Origin: Pseudonocardia sp. KRD291
Lineage (GTDB): Bacteria; Actinomycetota; Actinomycetes; Mycobacteriales; Pseudonocardiaceae
Direction of reading: 5' to 3'
Length of the DNA: 37,996 nt
Assembly (NCBI RefSeq): GCF_019263595.1
Contig: NZ_JADQDD010000020.1
Location: 1-37,996 of the forward strand
A model generated the notes under the pieces. That model saw nothing but the letters and a program-made list of their open reading frames with translations, was not told the DNA's origin and searched no databases. The stretch's first letter is position 1. Every line of letters begins with the position of its first letter. Positions 30,397 through 37,389 of the stretch are shown in pieces. Position numbers and translations under genes: made by a program.

Positions 30397-32139
30397 ATGG
30401 GTGACGTCCTCGCTCGTCGCAGGCTCCTGGCTTCCGCCCGCGCGCGGCTCCTGGACCGACCCGACGCCGACCTGCCCGGGATCCCGGACCACGTGGCGGC
30501 CTCCTGGCGCCGGAGCCTCGCCCGCGGCGTCGACCCGGAGCTGGTGGCCAACCGGCACCACCCGGACCTGGACGTGGACTCCCGGCTGGTGCGGTGCGCC
30601 CGTCCGGTGATCGAACAGCTGGCCGAGCAGATCGCGGGCGTCCCGGTGTGCGTCGTGCTCACCGACGAGCGGGCCCGCCTGCTCGTCCGGCTGGACACCG
30701 CGGCGTCGATCGGGCGGGCCGCGGACGACAACCGTTTCGCCGAGGGGTTCGGGTACGACGAGGCCGCGGTGGGCACCAACGGGGTCGGCACCGTCCTCGA
30801 GTCCGGCGGACCGGTGCACGTCGTGGGCGCCGAGCACTTCGTCGAGCCGCTGCAGTCCTACGCCTGCGCCGGCGCACCGGTGCGCGACCCGTTCACCGGG
30901 CGGATCGAGGGCGTGCTCGACGTCAGCTGCCGGGCCGAGCACTCGTCGCCGATCCTGCACTCGGCGGTCACCTCGGCGGCCGCGCGTATACAGGACGCCC
31001 TGCTGCACGACCGGGACACCGGCCAGCAGGCACTGTTCGACCTCTACACCCGGGTCGAGGCCCGCTCCCGGCGCGCGGTACTCGCGGTCGGCAGGCGGAC
31101 GGTGCTGGCGAACACCGCGCTGCACACCCTGCTCGAGCCGCGTGACCTCGCCGCGCTGCAGGACCACGCCCGGTTCCGGATGCATCGCGGCCCCGACGTC
31201 GACGACCGTCTCGACCTGCCCTCCGGGGTCCGGGTCCGGATGCGCGGCGCCAGTGTCACGGTCGGCACCACGGTGGCCGGGCTGGTCGCGGTGGTCTCGG
31301 TATCGGCCGAGGCCGGCGGCGGCGCGCTGTCCCGCGGGGCGCCGGACCCCCGATCGGTGCCGGCGAGCACCAGCCCCGCCTGGCGCGTGGCGTGGACCGC
31401 GGCGGCCGATGCGGTCCGCGCCGGGACGCCGCTGCTGGTCGTCGGTGAGACCGGGAGCGGCCGCCGCAGGCTGCTCGCCGACCTGGACCGCGCGCTGCAC
31501 GGTCCGGGCCGGGTCGTCGAGGTCGGGCCCGCCGACACCGGCGAGGACCCGGCGGACCGGATCCGGCGTTCCGGACCGTCGCCGCTGGTCGTGCTGGCCG
31601 ACGTCGACCGGTGGGACGGGGTCCCGCCGGGCCTGCCCGGTGCGCTGCGCGCATCCCGGGCACGGCTCGCGGCGACCGCCGCGGACCACGCGCGGCGCGG
31701 GGCCGACGTCGCCGAGCTGCTCGCCGGCGTCCGGCGCTCGGTGACGGTGCCACCGCTGCGGAACCGGTCGGGTGACCTCCCGTCGCTGGTGACCGACGTG
31801 CTGGCCGACCTCGCACCCGGCCGCGACGCCCGGCTGTCCACGGAGGCGCTGCGCACGCTGGCCCGGCACGGGTGGCCGGGCAACGTCGCGGAGCTGCGGG
31901 ACGCGCTGGCCACGGCGCTGCGCAGGCGCCCGGTGGGGATGTTGGGCGTCGGCGACCTGCCCGAGTCCTGCCAGAGCGCTCCGCGGGGCGCGCTGCGCCC
32001 GGTCGACGAGGCCGAACGCGACGCGATCGTGGTGGCGTTGCGCGAGTCGGACGGGAACCGCGCGGCCGCCGCCGCGGCGCTGGGCGTGGCCCGCTCGACG
32101 CTCTACCGCAAGATCGCGCAGTACGGCATCACGGCCTGA
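30397..32139 (+). CDS. GAF-Fis activator (AcoR/MimR-like) without sigma-54 loop
   Basis: A 580-residue regulator of the AcoR type. A GAF sensing domain covers about residues 60-205 (AADDNRFAEGFGYDEAAVGTN, AEHFVEPLQSYACAGAPV, IEGVLDVSCRA). A degenerate AAA region follows (about 325-500). The Walker A reads VGETGSGRRR, with the Lys replaced by Arg, and Walker B is LVVLADVD. The sigma-54-contacting GAFTGA loop is missing. A Fis-type helix-turn-helix ends the protein (VALRESDGNRAAAAAALGVARSTLYRKI). Such proteins occur in actinomycetes that lack sigma-54. The ATG has GGGAGG 8 bases upstream. Divergent from the monooxygenase/hydrolase operon, it is probably its ketone- or alcohol-responsive activator, as MimR and AcoR are for theirs. 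Confidence 0.93.
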   Translation: MGDVLARRRLLASARARLLDRPDADLPGIPDHVAASWRRSLARGVDPELVANRHHPDLDVDSRLVRCARPVIEQLAEQIAGVPVCVVLTDERARLLVRLDTAASIGRAADDNRFAEGFGYDEAAVGTNGVGTVLESGGPVHVVGAEHFVEPLQSYACAGAPVRDPFTGRIEGVLDVSCRAEHSSPILHSAVTSAAARIQDALLHDRDTGQQALFDLYTRVEARSRRAVLAVGRRTVLANTALHTLLEPRDLAALQDHARFRMHRGPDVDDRLDLPSGVRVRMRGASVTVGTTVAGLVAVVSVSAEAGGGALSRGAPDPRSVPASTSPAWRVAWTAAADAVRAGTPLLVVGETGSGRRRLLADLDRALHGPGRVVEVGPADTGEDPADRIRRSGPSPLVVLADVDRWDGVPPGLPGALRASRARLAATAADHARRGADVAELLAGVRRSVTVPPLRNRSGDLPSLVTDVLADLAPGRDARLSTEALRTLARHGWPGNVAELRDALATALRRRPVGMLGVGDLPESCQSAPRGALRPVDEAERDAIVVALRESDGNRAAAAAALGVARSTLYRKIAQYGITA

Positions 32140-32303
32140 GTGTCCGTGGCGCCGGACGCTACGTCGCCACGCGGTGGGCGAGTACGTCGTCCATGTGGGT
32201 CTCGGCGACGCCACGGGCCCCCGACCCGGCTCACGTCGCTCACGCCGAGACCACGACGGCGCGTCGACCCCGAGGACGTCGAGGTTGTCGTGCGCGGCGC
32301 GGC

Positions 32304-32442
32304 GGAGGCGGATTCACCCCGCTGCAGTCCTCGACGCTCGAGTCCGTGGCCGCGCGTCTCGACGCGACCCCGATGTCGGTGGCGCTCGCCTGGCTGCTCC
32401 ACCGGTCGCCGAACATCCTGCTGATCCCGGCCGCCGGGCGGC
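32304..32442 (+). pseudogene. Remnant of an aldo/keto reductase C-terminus
   Basis: One frame of this short stretch reads GGFTPLQSSTLESV then VAARLDATPMSVALAWLL and SPNILLIP, the well-known C-terminal part of actinomycete aldo/keto reductases. There is no N-terminal domain upstream in any frame. After LIP the expected GTSS(V)AHLREN is broken up; an adjacent frame gives PGRRAASRHLR. This is a decayed fragment, not a working gene. It lies between the activator gene and tRNA-Arg, so a deletion or past insertion next to the tRNA is one explanation. The rest of 32140-32500 shows nothing else. Confidence 0.6.
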
Positions 32443-32504
32443 GTCCCGCCACCTCCGGTGCCGACGTCGAGTACCCGTCCGCCGCGTGCCGACCCTGACC
32501 GACG

Positions 32505-32548
32505 AAAAACCCCCGGTGGATCGCGGTACAAGCGATCTACCAGGGGTT
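32505..32548 (-). terminator. Intrinsic terminator of tRNA-Arg
   Basis: Arms 32508-32524 and 32532-32548 pair at 15 of 17 positions with a 7-base loop. Read on the minus strand the stem is followed by TTTTT. A textbook Rho-independent terminator directly after the tRNA. Confidence 0.85.
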
Positions 32549-32551
32549 ATG

Positions 32552-32627
32552 TGGTGCGCCCGAAGGGATTCGAACCCCTAACCTTCTGATCCGTAGTCAG
32601 ATGCTCTATCCGTTGAGCTACGGGCGC
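32552..32627 (-). tRNA. tRNA-Arg(ACG)
   Basis: A complete cloverleaf on the minus strand. The acceptor GCGCCCG pairs with CGGGCGC, the anticodon loop is CTACGGA (ACG), and the T-loop is TTCGAAT. The discriminator A at 32555 is followed by encoded CCA (32554-32552). It reads CGT and, by wobble, CGC/CGA. Confidence 0.95.
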
Positions 32628-32682
32628 ATGTCTTCAGTTGTGCTGACGCCGCCACACCCCGGAGGATCCGGCCGCGCCAGTG

Positions 32683-32772
32683 CGGAGGCTCCGGGATTTG
32701 AACCCGGGATGGGGGGTTACCCCAAACCGCATTAGCAGTGCGGCGCCATAGACCAGACTAGGCGAAGCCTCC
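32683..32772 (-). tRNA. tRNA-Ser(GCT)
   Basis: A 90-base class II tRNA on the minus strand. The acceptor GGAGGCT pairs with AGCCTCC, the anticodon stem/loop is CCGCA-CTGCTAA-TGCGG (GCT), and a long variable arm (TTTGGGGTAACCCCCC) precedes the T-arm. The discriminator is G. CCA is not encoded. It reads AGC/AGT. Confidence 0.95.
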
Positions 32773-32844
32773 CCGGTGCCTCACGGCCACCAGCGAAGCC
32801 AAGAGTACACACCGGGATCGATCGGTCTCGACCCGGGGCCGGGG

Positions 32845-34848
32845 TCAGCGTCCGGCCATGTCGAGGAACGGCGTCAGGGAGTCGGGGTTCTGCAGCGCGC
32901 CGGTGCTGACCGCCTTCTCGGGCGCGGTGCCGGCCAGGATCTTCTTCACCGGCACCTCGCACTTCTTGCCGTTCAGGGTGCGCGGCACGGCATCCACGAC
33001 GATGAACCGGTCCGGGACGTGACGCGGTGACAGCTCCTTACGCAACGCCTTGCGCAGCTGCGGCTCGACCTCCTCCAGCGACGCGCCGGGCCCGAGGACC
33101 AGGAAACAGAGCAGCGAGCCCTCCTCCTTCGCGCCCAGCGCCGTCGTGTCGATCACCAACGAGTCCGCGACAGCGTCGAACGCCTCGACCACCGCGTAGA
33201 AGTCCGCGGTGCCCATCCGGACCCCGCCGCGGTTGAGCGTGGAGTCCGAACGGCCGTAGATCACATAGGAGTTCCGCGGGGTGCGCCGGACCCAGTCGCC
33301 GTGACGCCACCGGCCGGGGAAGTCCTCGTAGTAGGCCTCCCGCAACCGTGAGCCGTCCGGGTCGTCCCAGAACATCACCGGCATCGACGGCATCGGGGTG
33401 GTGATCACCAGCTCGCCGACGTCGTCGAGCAGGTCGGCGCCGTCCTCACCCAGCGACCGGACGTCGGCGCCGAGCGCGGCACACGAGAGCTCTCCGAGCC
33501 AGACCGGCACCGTCGGGGCGGAGCCCAGGAACGCCGCGCAGACGTCGGTGCCGCCCGAGACCGAACAGATCTGGATGTGCGCACCCGCCGCGTCGGCGAT
33601 CCACCGGAAACCCTCCGACGACAACGGCGCACCCGTCGAGCCGAGCGCCGCCATCGACGACAGGTCGTACTCGTCGCCGGGGCGCAGGCCGGCCTTGAGG
33701 CAGGACTGCACGTAGGGCGCGGACACCCCGAACAGCTTGACCCGGTGCTTCGCGGCCAGCTTCCAGAGCGCGCCCAGGTCAGGGTGGCCGGGGCTGCCGT
33801 CGAACATCACGATCGTCGCCCCGACGAGAAGGCCCCCGATCAGGAAGTTCCACATCATCCAGCCGGTGGTGGTGAACCAGAAGAACCGGTCACCGGGGCC
33901 GAGCCCCTGCTGCAGCCGCATCGCCTTGAGGTGCTCGAGCACGATGCCGCCGTGCCCGTGCACGATCCCCTTGGGCAGCCCGGTCGTCCCGGAGGAGTAG
34001 AGCACCCACAACGGGTGGTCGAACGGCACGGCGGTGAACTCCAGCGGCGCGTGCTCGGCGGTGAACTCCGCCCACGGCGTCGTGCCCTCCAGCGTGGCGT
34101 CGGGGTCGAGGTAGCCGACCAGGACGGTCTCGCGCAGGCTCGGCATCTGCCCGGCCAGGGTGGCGACGTTCTCGCGGATGTCGTAGGCCTTGCCGCCGTA
34201 GCGGTAGCCGTCCACCGCCACCAGCACGGCCGGCTCGATCTGGGCGAACCGGTCGTGCACCGCGCGGGCGCCGAAGTCGGGGCTGCACGACGACCAGATC
34301 GCGCCCAGACTCGCCGCGGCCAGGAACGCGACCAGCGTCTCCACACAGTTCGGGGCCAGCGCGACGACCCGGTCGCCCCGCCCGACGCCGGCCCGCACCA
34401 GCCCGGCGCGGGCCCGTCCGACCTGCTCACGCAGCTCGGCGTGGGTGACCGTGCGCTCGACGCCGTCCTCCCGGACGAACTCGATCGCCACGTCCTCGTC
34501 GGCGCGCCCGGGGCCCGGGGTCAACGCGTGCTCGGCGTAGTTCAGCGTCGACCCGGGGAACCACTGCGCACCGGGCATCTCACGGGAGCCCAGCGTCGCC
34601 GTCGGCTTGTCGTGGAACAGCACCCCGGAGTACTCCGCCACCGCCGACCAGAAACCGTCCAGATCGCGGACCGACCACTCGTGCAGGGCCGCGTAGTCGG
34701 TGACGTCGGCGATCTCGACACCGCGCTCGTCACGGACCCACGCCGCGAAACGCGCGATCTCGGTGTCCGCGCCGGTGGCCGGGTCCGGTCGCCACACCGT
34801 CTCCGGATCGTCCGTCTCGACTGCGGTCCCGGTCTCTGCCGACGTCAT
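32845..34848 (-). CDS. Acetoacetate-CoA ligase
   Basis: A 667-residue ANL enzyme of the acetoacetyl-CoA synthetase subfamily, close to the family length of about 650-670. The N-terminal domain has FWSAVAEYSGVLF and MPGAQWFPGSTLNYAEH, the ACAS-like ligase start. The P-loop is LYSSGTTGLPKGIVHGHGG. GWMMWNFLIGGLLVGAT and SVSGGTDVCAAFLG are subfamily-specific. WRHGDWV and GRSDSTLNRGGVRMGTAD come before the catalytic Lys region RTLNGKKCEVPVKKIL. It activates acetoacetate to acetoacetyl-CoA, feeding ketone-body carbon to central metabolism. It stands alone, with the two tRNAs downstream. The ATG has AGGTG about 6 bases upstream. Confidence 0.95.
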   Translation of the reverse strand: MTSAETGTAVETDDPETVWRPDPATGADTEIARFAAWVRDERGVEIADVTDYAALHEWSVRDLDGFWSAVAEYSGVLFHDKPTATLGSREMPGAQWFPGSTLNYAEHALTPGPGRADEDVAIEFVREDGVERTVTHAELREQVGRARAGLVRAGVGRGDRVVALAPNCVETLVAFLAAASLGAIWSSCSPDFGARAVHDRFAQIEPAVLVAVDGYRYGGKAYDIRENVATLAGQMPSLRETVLVGYLDPDATLEGTTPWAEFTAEHAPLEFTAVPFDHPLWVLYSSGTTGLPKGIVHGHGGIVLEHLKAMRLQQGLGPGDRFFWFTTTGWMMWNFLIGGLLVGATIVMFDGSPGHPDLGALWKLAAKHRVKLFGVSAPYVQSCLKAGLRPGDEYDLSSMAALGSTGAPLSSEGFRWIADAAGAHIQICSVSGGTDVCAAFLGSAPTVPVWLGELSCAALGADVRSLGEDGADLLDDVGELVITTPMPSMPVMFWDDPDGSRLREAYYEDFPGRWRHGDWVRRTPRNSYVIYGRSDSTLNRGGVRMGTADFYAVVEAFDAVADSLVIDTTALGAKEEGSLLCFLVLGPGASLEEVEPQLRKALRKELSPRHVPDRFIVVDAVPRTLNGKKCEVPVKKILAGTAPEKAVSTGALQNPDSLTPFLDMAGR

Positions 34849-34930
34849 GTGCCCACCTTCGCCGACGACGCGTCGCCGTGCCAGTGGTCTCCGCCGACCC
34901 GTCGCAGCTCACACCTCGTGCGCGGGCGCG

Positions 34931-35626
34931 TCAGCGCAAGTGGCTGTCGAACCAGTTCAGGACGCGCTGCCAGGCGTCGGCGGCGGACTCCTGGTCGTCG
35001 TCGAAGCGGTAGCCGGTGCTCGGGTACACGATCAGGTTCGTGGCCACGCCGGAACCGGCCGCGGCCTCGCGCAGCTTGTCCACGGCGGCGGGGTCGGTGG
35101 ACTCGGAGTAGATGCCCAGCCACGGGCAGGTCAGCTCCGGGGCCGCGTCGACCAGGGCCGGGACGGTGCCCGCGGGCGCCTTCTCGATTCCCCCGCCGGC
35201 CACCGTGACGGCCGCGCCCAGCGTGCGGTTCGCGGCGACCAGCAGCGCGACCGTGCCGCCGAGGTCGAAGCCCAGCACGCCCATCCGGTCGCTGGGCACG
35301 TCGTGCTCGGCCAGCCAGCCGAACGCGGTGTCGCAGTCGCTCATGACCTGCTCGTAGTCCAGGCGCCCGACCTGGTCCGCGACCTGCGCGTCGTCGGTCT
35401 CGGCGCCCATCTCGTCGGCGCCGTCGCGGTGGTATAGGTGCGGGGCCACGGTGAGCCAGCCGTCCCCGGCGATACCGGAGACCAGGCCACGGACCGAGTC
35501 GGTGACGCCGCGGGCCTCGTGCAGCACCACCACACCGCCGCGGACCGGCCCGTCCGGGTCGGCGATCGTCAGGCGCAGCTCGCTGCCGTCCACCAGCGGC
35601 ACGGTCTCGGTGCGGATCTCGGTCAT
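34931..35626 (-). CDS. Dienelactone-hydrolase-like protein lacking the usual triad
   Basis: A 231-residue alpha/beta protein of the dienelactone hydrolase family (VVVLHEARGVTDSVRGL, then VMSDCDTAFGWL, then the elbow). True DLH has a Cys nucleophile in GFCxGG. Here Asp121 replaces it (GFDLGG, residues 119-124). The histidine in the usual GH(A/R)F is Tyr206 in YPSTGYRF. Glu36 (HEARG), also part of the active site, is kept. I confirmed both changes in the DNA, and the frame is continuous. The protein is probably not a classical lactone hydrolase. It may bind a ligand or use different chemistry. The ATG at 35626 starts the gene; the acetoacetate ligase gene follows on the same strand after 82 bases. 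Confidence 0.88.
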   Translation of the reverse strand: MTEIRTETVPLVDGSELRLTIADPDGPVRGGVVVLHEARGVTDSVRGLVSGIAGDGWLTVAPHLYHRDGADEMGAETDDAQVADQVGRLDYEQVMSDCDTAFGWLAEHDVPSDRMGVLGFDLGGTVALLVAANRTLGAAVTVAGGGIEKAPAGTVPALVDAAPELTCPWLGIYSESTDPAAVDKLREAAAGSGVATNLIVYPSTGYRFDDDQESAADAWQRVLNWFDSHLR

Positions 35627-35673
35627 GCACCGAGCCTGTCAGAGTGCCCGGACCCGGGTCATCCCCCTGCGGC

Positions 35674-35679
35674 TACCGT
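35674..35679 (+). promoter_or_regulatory. -10 box of a leaderless aminotransferase transcript
   Basis: TACCGT, then 7 bases, then the ATG at 35687, with no Shine-Dalgarno. Matches the arrangement at 20101 and 25327. Confidence 0.5.
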
Positions 35680-35686
35680 GACCGAC

Positions 35687-36739
35687 ATGACGCTGATCCG
35701 CCCCGATCTGGACACCCTTCCGGCCTACGTGCCGGGCCGCACCGTCCCCGGGTCGATCAAGCTGGCCAGCAACGAGGTCGCCGACCCTCCCGCGCCCGCC
35801 GTGCTGGCCGCGATCGCCCGCGCCGCCGCCGACGGGAACCGCTATCCCGACCTGGGCGCGGTCGAGCTCACCGGCCGGATCGCCGCGCTCCACGACCTGG
35901 CCCCGGAGCGGATCGCCGTCGGCTGCGGCTCGGTGACCCTGTGCCAGCAGCTCGTGCAGGTCAGCTGCCTCGGGCCGGGGGACGAGGTGATGTTCCCCTG
36001 GCGCTCGTTCGAGGCCTACCCGATCGTCACCCAGATCGGCGGCGCGGACGCCGTGACGGTCCCGCTCGACGGTGGGTTCCGCCACGACCTGGACGCGATG
36101 GCCGCCGCGGTCACCGAGCGGACCCGGCTGATCTTCGTCTGCAGCCCGAACAACCCGACCGGGCCCGCGGTGCACCGCGACGAGTTCGAGCGCTTCCTGG
36201 CCGCGGTCGGTTCCGACGTCGTGGTCGCCCTGGACGAGGCCTACGCCGAGTACGTCACCGATCCGGACGCCGTGACCGGGCGCCCGCTGCTCGACGAGCA
36301 TCCCAACCTGGTGGTCCTGCGCACGTTCTCCAAGGCCTACCGGATGGCCGGGCTGCGGGTCGGCTACGCGCTGACCTCCGCCGAGCTCGCGACGGCGCTG
36401 CGCAAGGTGTGCCCGCCGTTCAGCGTCAGCTCGGTGGCCCAGGCCGGCGCGATCGCGGCGATCGAGAACCGGGAGGAGATCCTGGCCGGCTGCGCGAAGG
36501 TGATCACCGAGCGGGACCGGGTGCGGGACGCGCTCCTCGCGGCCGGGTTCACGGTGCCGGCCAGCGAGTCGAACTTCGTCTGGCTCCCGCTCGGGGAGCG
36601 GAGCACGGCGTTCGCGGCACACTGCGTCGAGCACAAGGTCGTCGTGCGGCCGTTCCAGCCGGACGGGGTGCGGGTGACGATCAGCCGTCCCGAGGAGAAC
36701 GACGCCCTGATCGCCGCCGCGAGCGCGTTCACCGGCTGA
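35687..36739 (+). CDS. HisC-like (aromatic amino acid/histidinol-phosphate) aminotransferase
   Basis: A 350-residue PLP class I/II aminotransferase of the HisC/PatA group. The substrate loop SIKLASNEV, VCSPNNPTGP (Asn contacting PLP), LDEAYAEYV and the Schiff-base Lys216 in FSKAYRMAGLRVGY are in order. The C-terminal Arg is in VRVTISRPEENDALIAA. It is most like the single HisC2/phenylalanine aminotransferase genes of actinomycetes, which stand outside the his operon, and no his genes are nearby. It likely transaminates aromatic amino acids or histidinol phosphate. A leaderless start is supported by the spacing to TACCGT. Divergent from the DLH-like gene, with 60 bases between them. Confidence 0.93.
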   Translation: MTLIRPDLDTLPAYVPGRTVPGSIKLASNEVADPPAPAVLAAIARAAADGNRYPDLGAVELTGRIAALHDLAPERIAVGCGSVTLCQQLVQVSCLGPGDEVMFPWRSFEAYPIVTQIGGADAVTVPLDGGFRHDLDAMAAAVTERTRLIFVCSPNNPTGPAVHRDEFERFLAAVGSDVVVALDEAYAEYVTDPDAVTGRPLLDEHPNLVVLRTFSKAYRMAGLRVGYALTSAELATALRKVCPPFSVSSVAQAGAIAAIENREEILAGCAKVITERDRVRDALLAAGFTVPASESNFVWLPLGERSTAFAAHCVEHKVVVRPFQPDGVRVTISRPEENDALIAAASAFTG

Positions 36740-36772
36740 GAACAGCGCCGATCTCCGGCGCGGCGCACACGA

Positions 36773-36807
36773 CGGCCCGGCCCCGCGACGTCGTCGGGGC
36801 CGGGCCG
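36773..36807. terminator. Bidirectional perfect hairpin
   Basis: CGGCCCGGCCCCG at 36773-36785 and its exact complement at 36795-36807, with a 9-base loop CGACGTCGT. It separates the convergent aminotransferase and GlsB-like genes. Confidence 0.75.
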
Positions 36808-36821
36808 GGTGCGGATGCCGC

Positions 36822-37103
36822 CTAGTGCTTGGCGGTGACCATCCTCGGGTACAGCGCGGCGGCCGCGGCGACCGCGATGATGCCGACGACGATCTGCAGG
36901 ACGATCTCCCAGAGGTTCCAGACGCCGGCGGTCCCGAGGCCGAAGGCCTGGGCCAGCAGCGTGCCGATGACCACACCGACGATGCCGGCGACGATCGTCA
37001 GCCACATCGGGATGGCCTGCTTGCCCGGCAGGATCAGCTTGCCGATCACGCCGATGATCAGACCGCCGATGATGATTCCGATGATCCAGAAGAACGTGCT
37101 CAT
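36822..37103 (-). CDS. GlsB/YeaQ/YmgE family membrane protein
   Basis: A 93-residue protein with three hydrophobic helices typical of the transglycosylase-associated/GlsB family: FWIIGIIIGGLIIGVIGKLILPGK, WLTIVAGIVGVVIGTLLAQAFGLG and EIVLQIVVGIIAVAAAAALY. The Gly-rich helix pattern and the GKLILPG turn match the family. These small proteins are often induced by stress and have no known enzymatic function. The ATG has GAGGGAA directly upstream. Convergent with the aminotransferase gene. Confidence 0.93.
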   Translation of the reverse strand: MSTFFWIIGIIIGGLIIGVIGKLILPGKQAIPMWLTIVAGIVGVVIGTLLAQAFGLGTAGVWNLWEIVLQIVVGIIAVAAAAALYPRMVTAKH

Positions 37104-37389
37104 GGTTCCCTCCTCATGCCGGCCGGTCCGAGATGCCGAACGGCTGAGGCGTGGATAGCACGGTACGCGGCTTTCGACACCGTTCTGCAGGCAATGACGC
37201 CCGAACAGTTATCCGACGGAGTCGTTCCGTCCACAATTCGTCACCCGTGCGGGTTACGCAGGCCTGACCTGCGGGTTCGATAACGCTCGGTGGTCACGCG
37301 GCAGGCGCACGGGCACTTTCGGGAAACGTCACCGGATGGCCTCCGGCCGTACCTCCGGCATTTCCGATCACCGATGATCGCCGAATGCC
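37104..37389. other. Intergenic region, no supported gene
   Basis: A 286-base gap between the GlsB-like and response regulator genes, both on the minus strand. It is less GC-rich (several ATT/TTT runs) than the flanks, so promoter elements of the GlsB-like gene are likely. I see no clear -10/-35 pair or hairpin. Confidence 0.5.

Noticed and set aside
30250-32214. A 654-residue minus-strand open frame under the GAF-Fis activator.
   Set aside because: The plus-strand frame has clear GAF and Fis domains and a good ribosome-binding site. The minus frame is low-complexity Arg/Gly/Pro.
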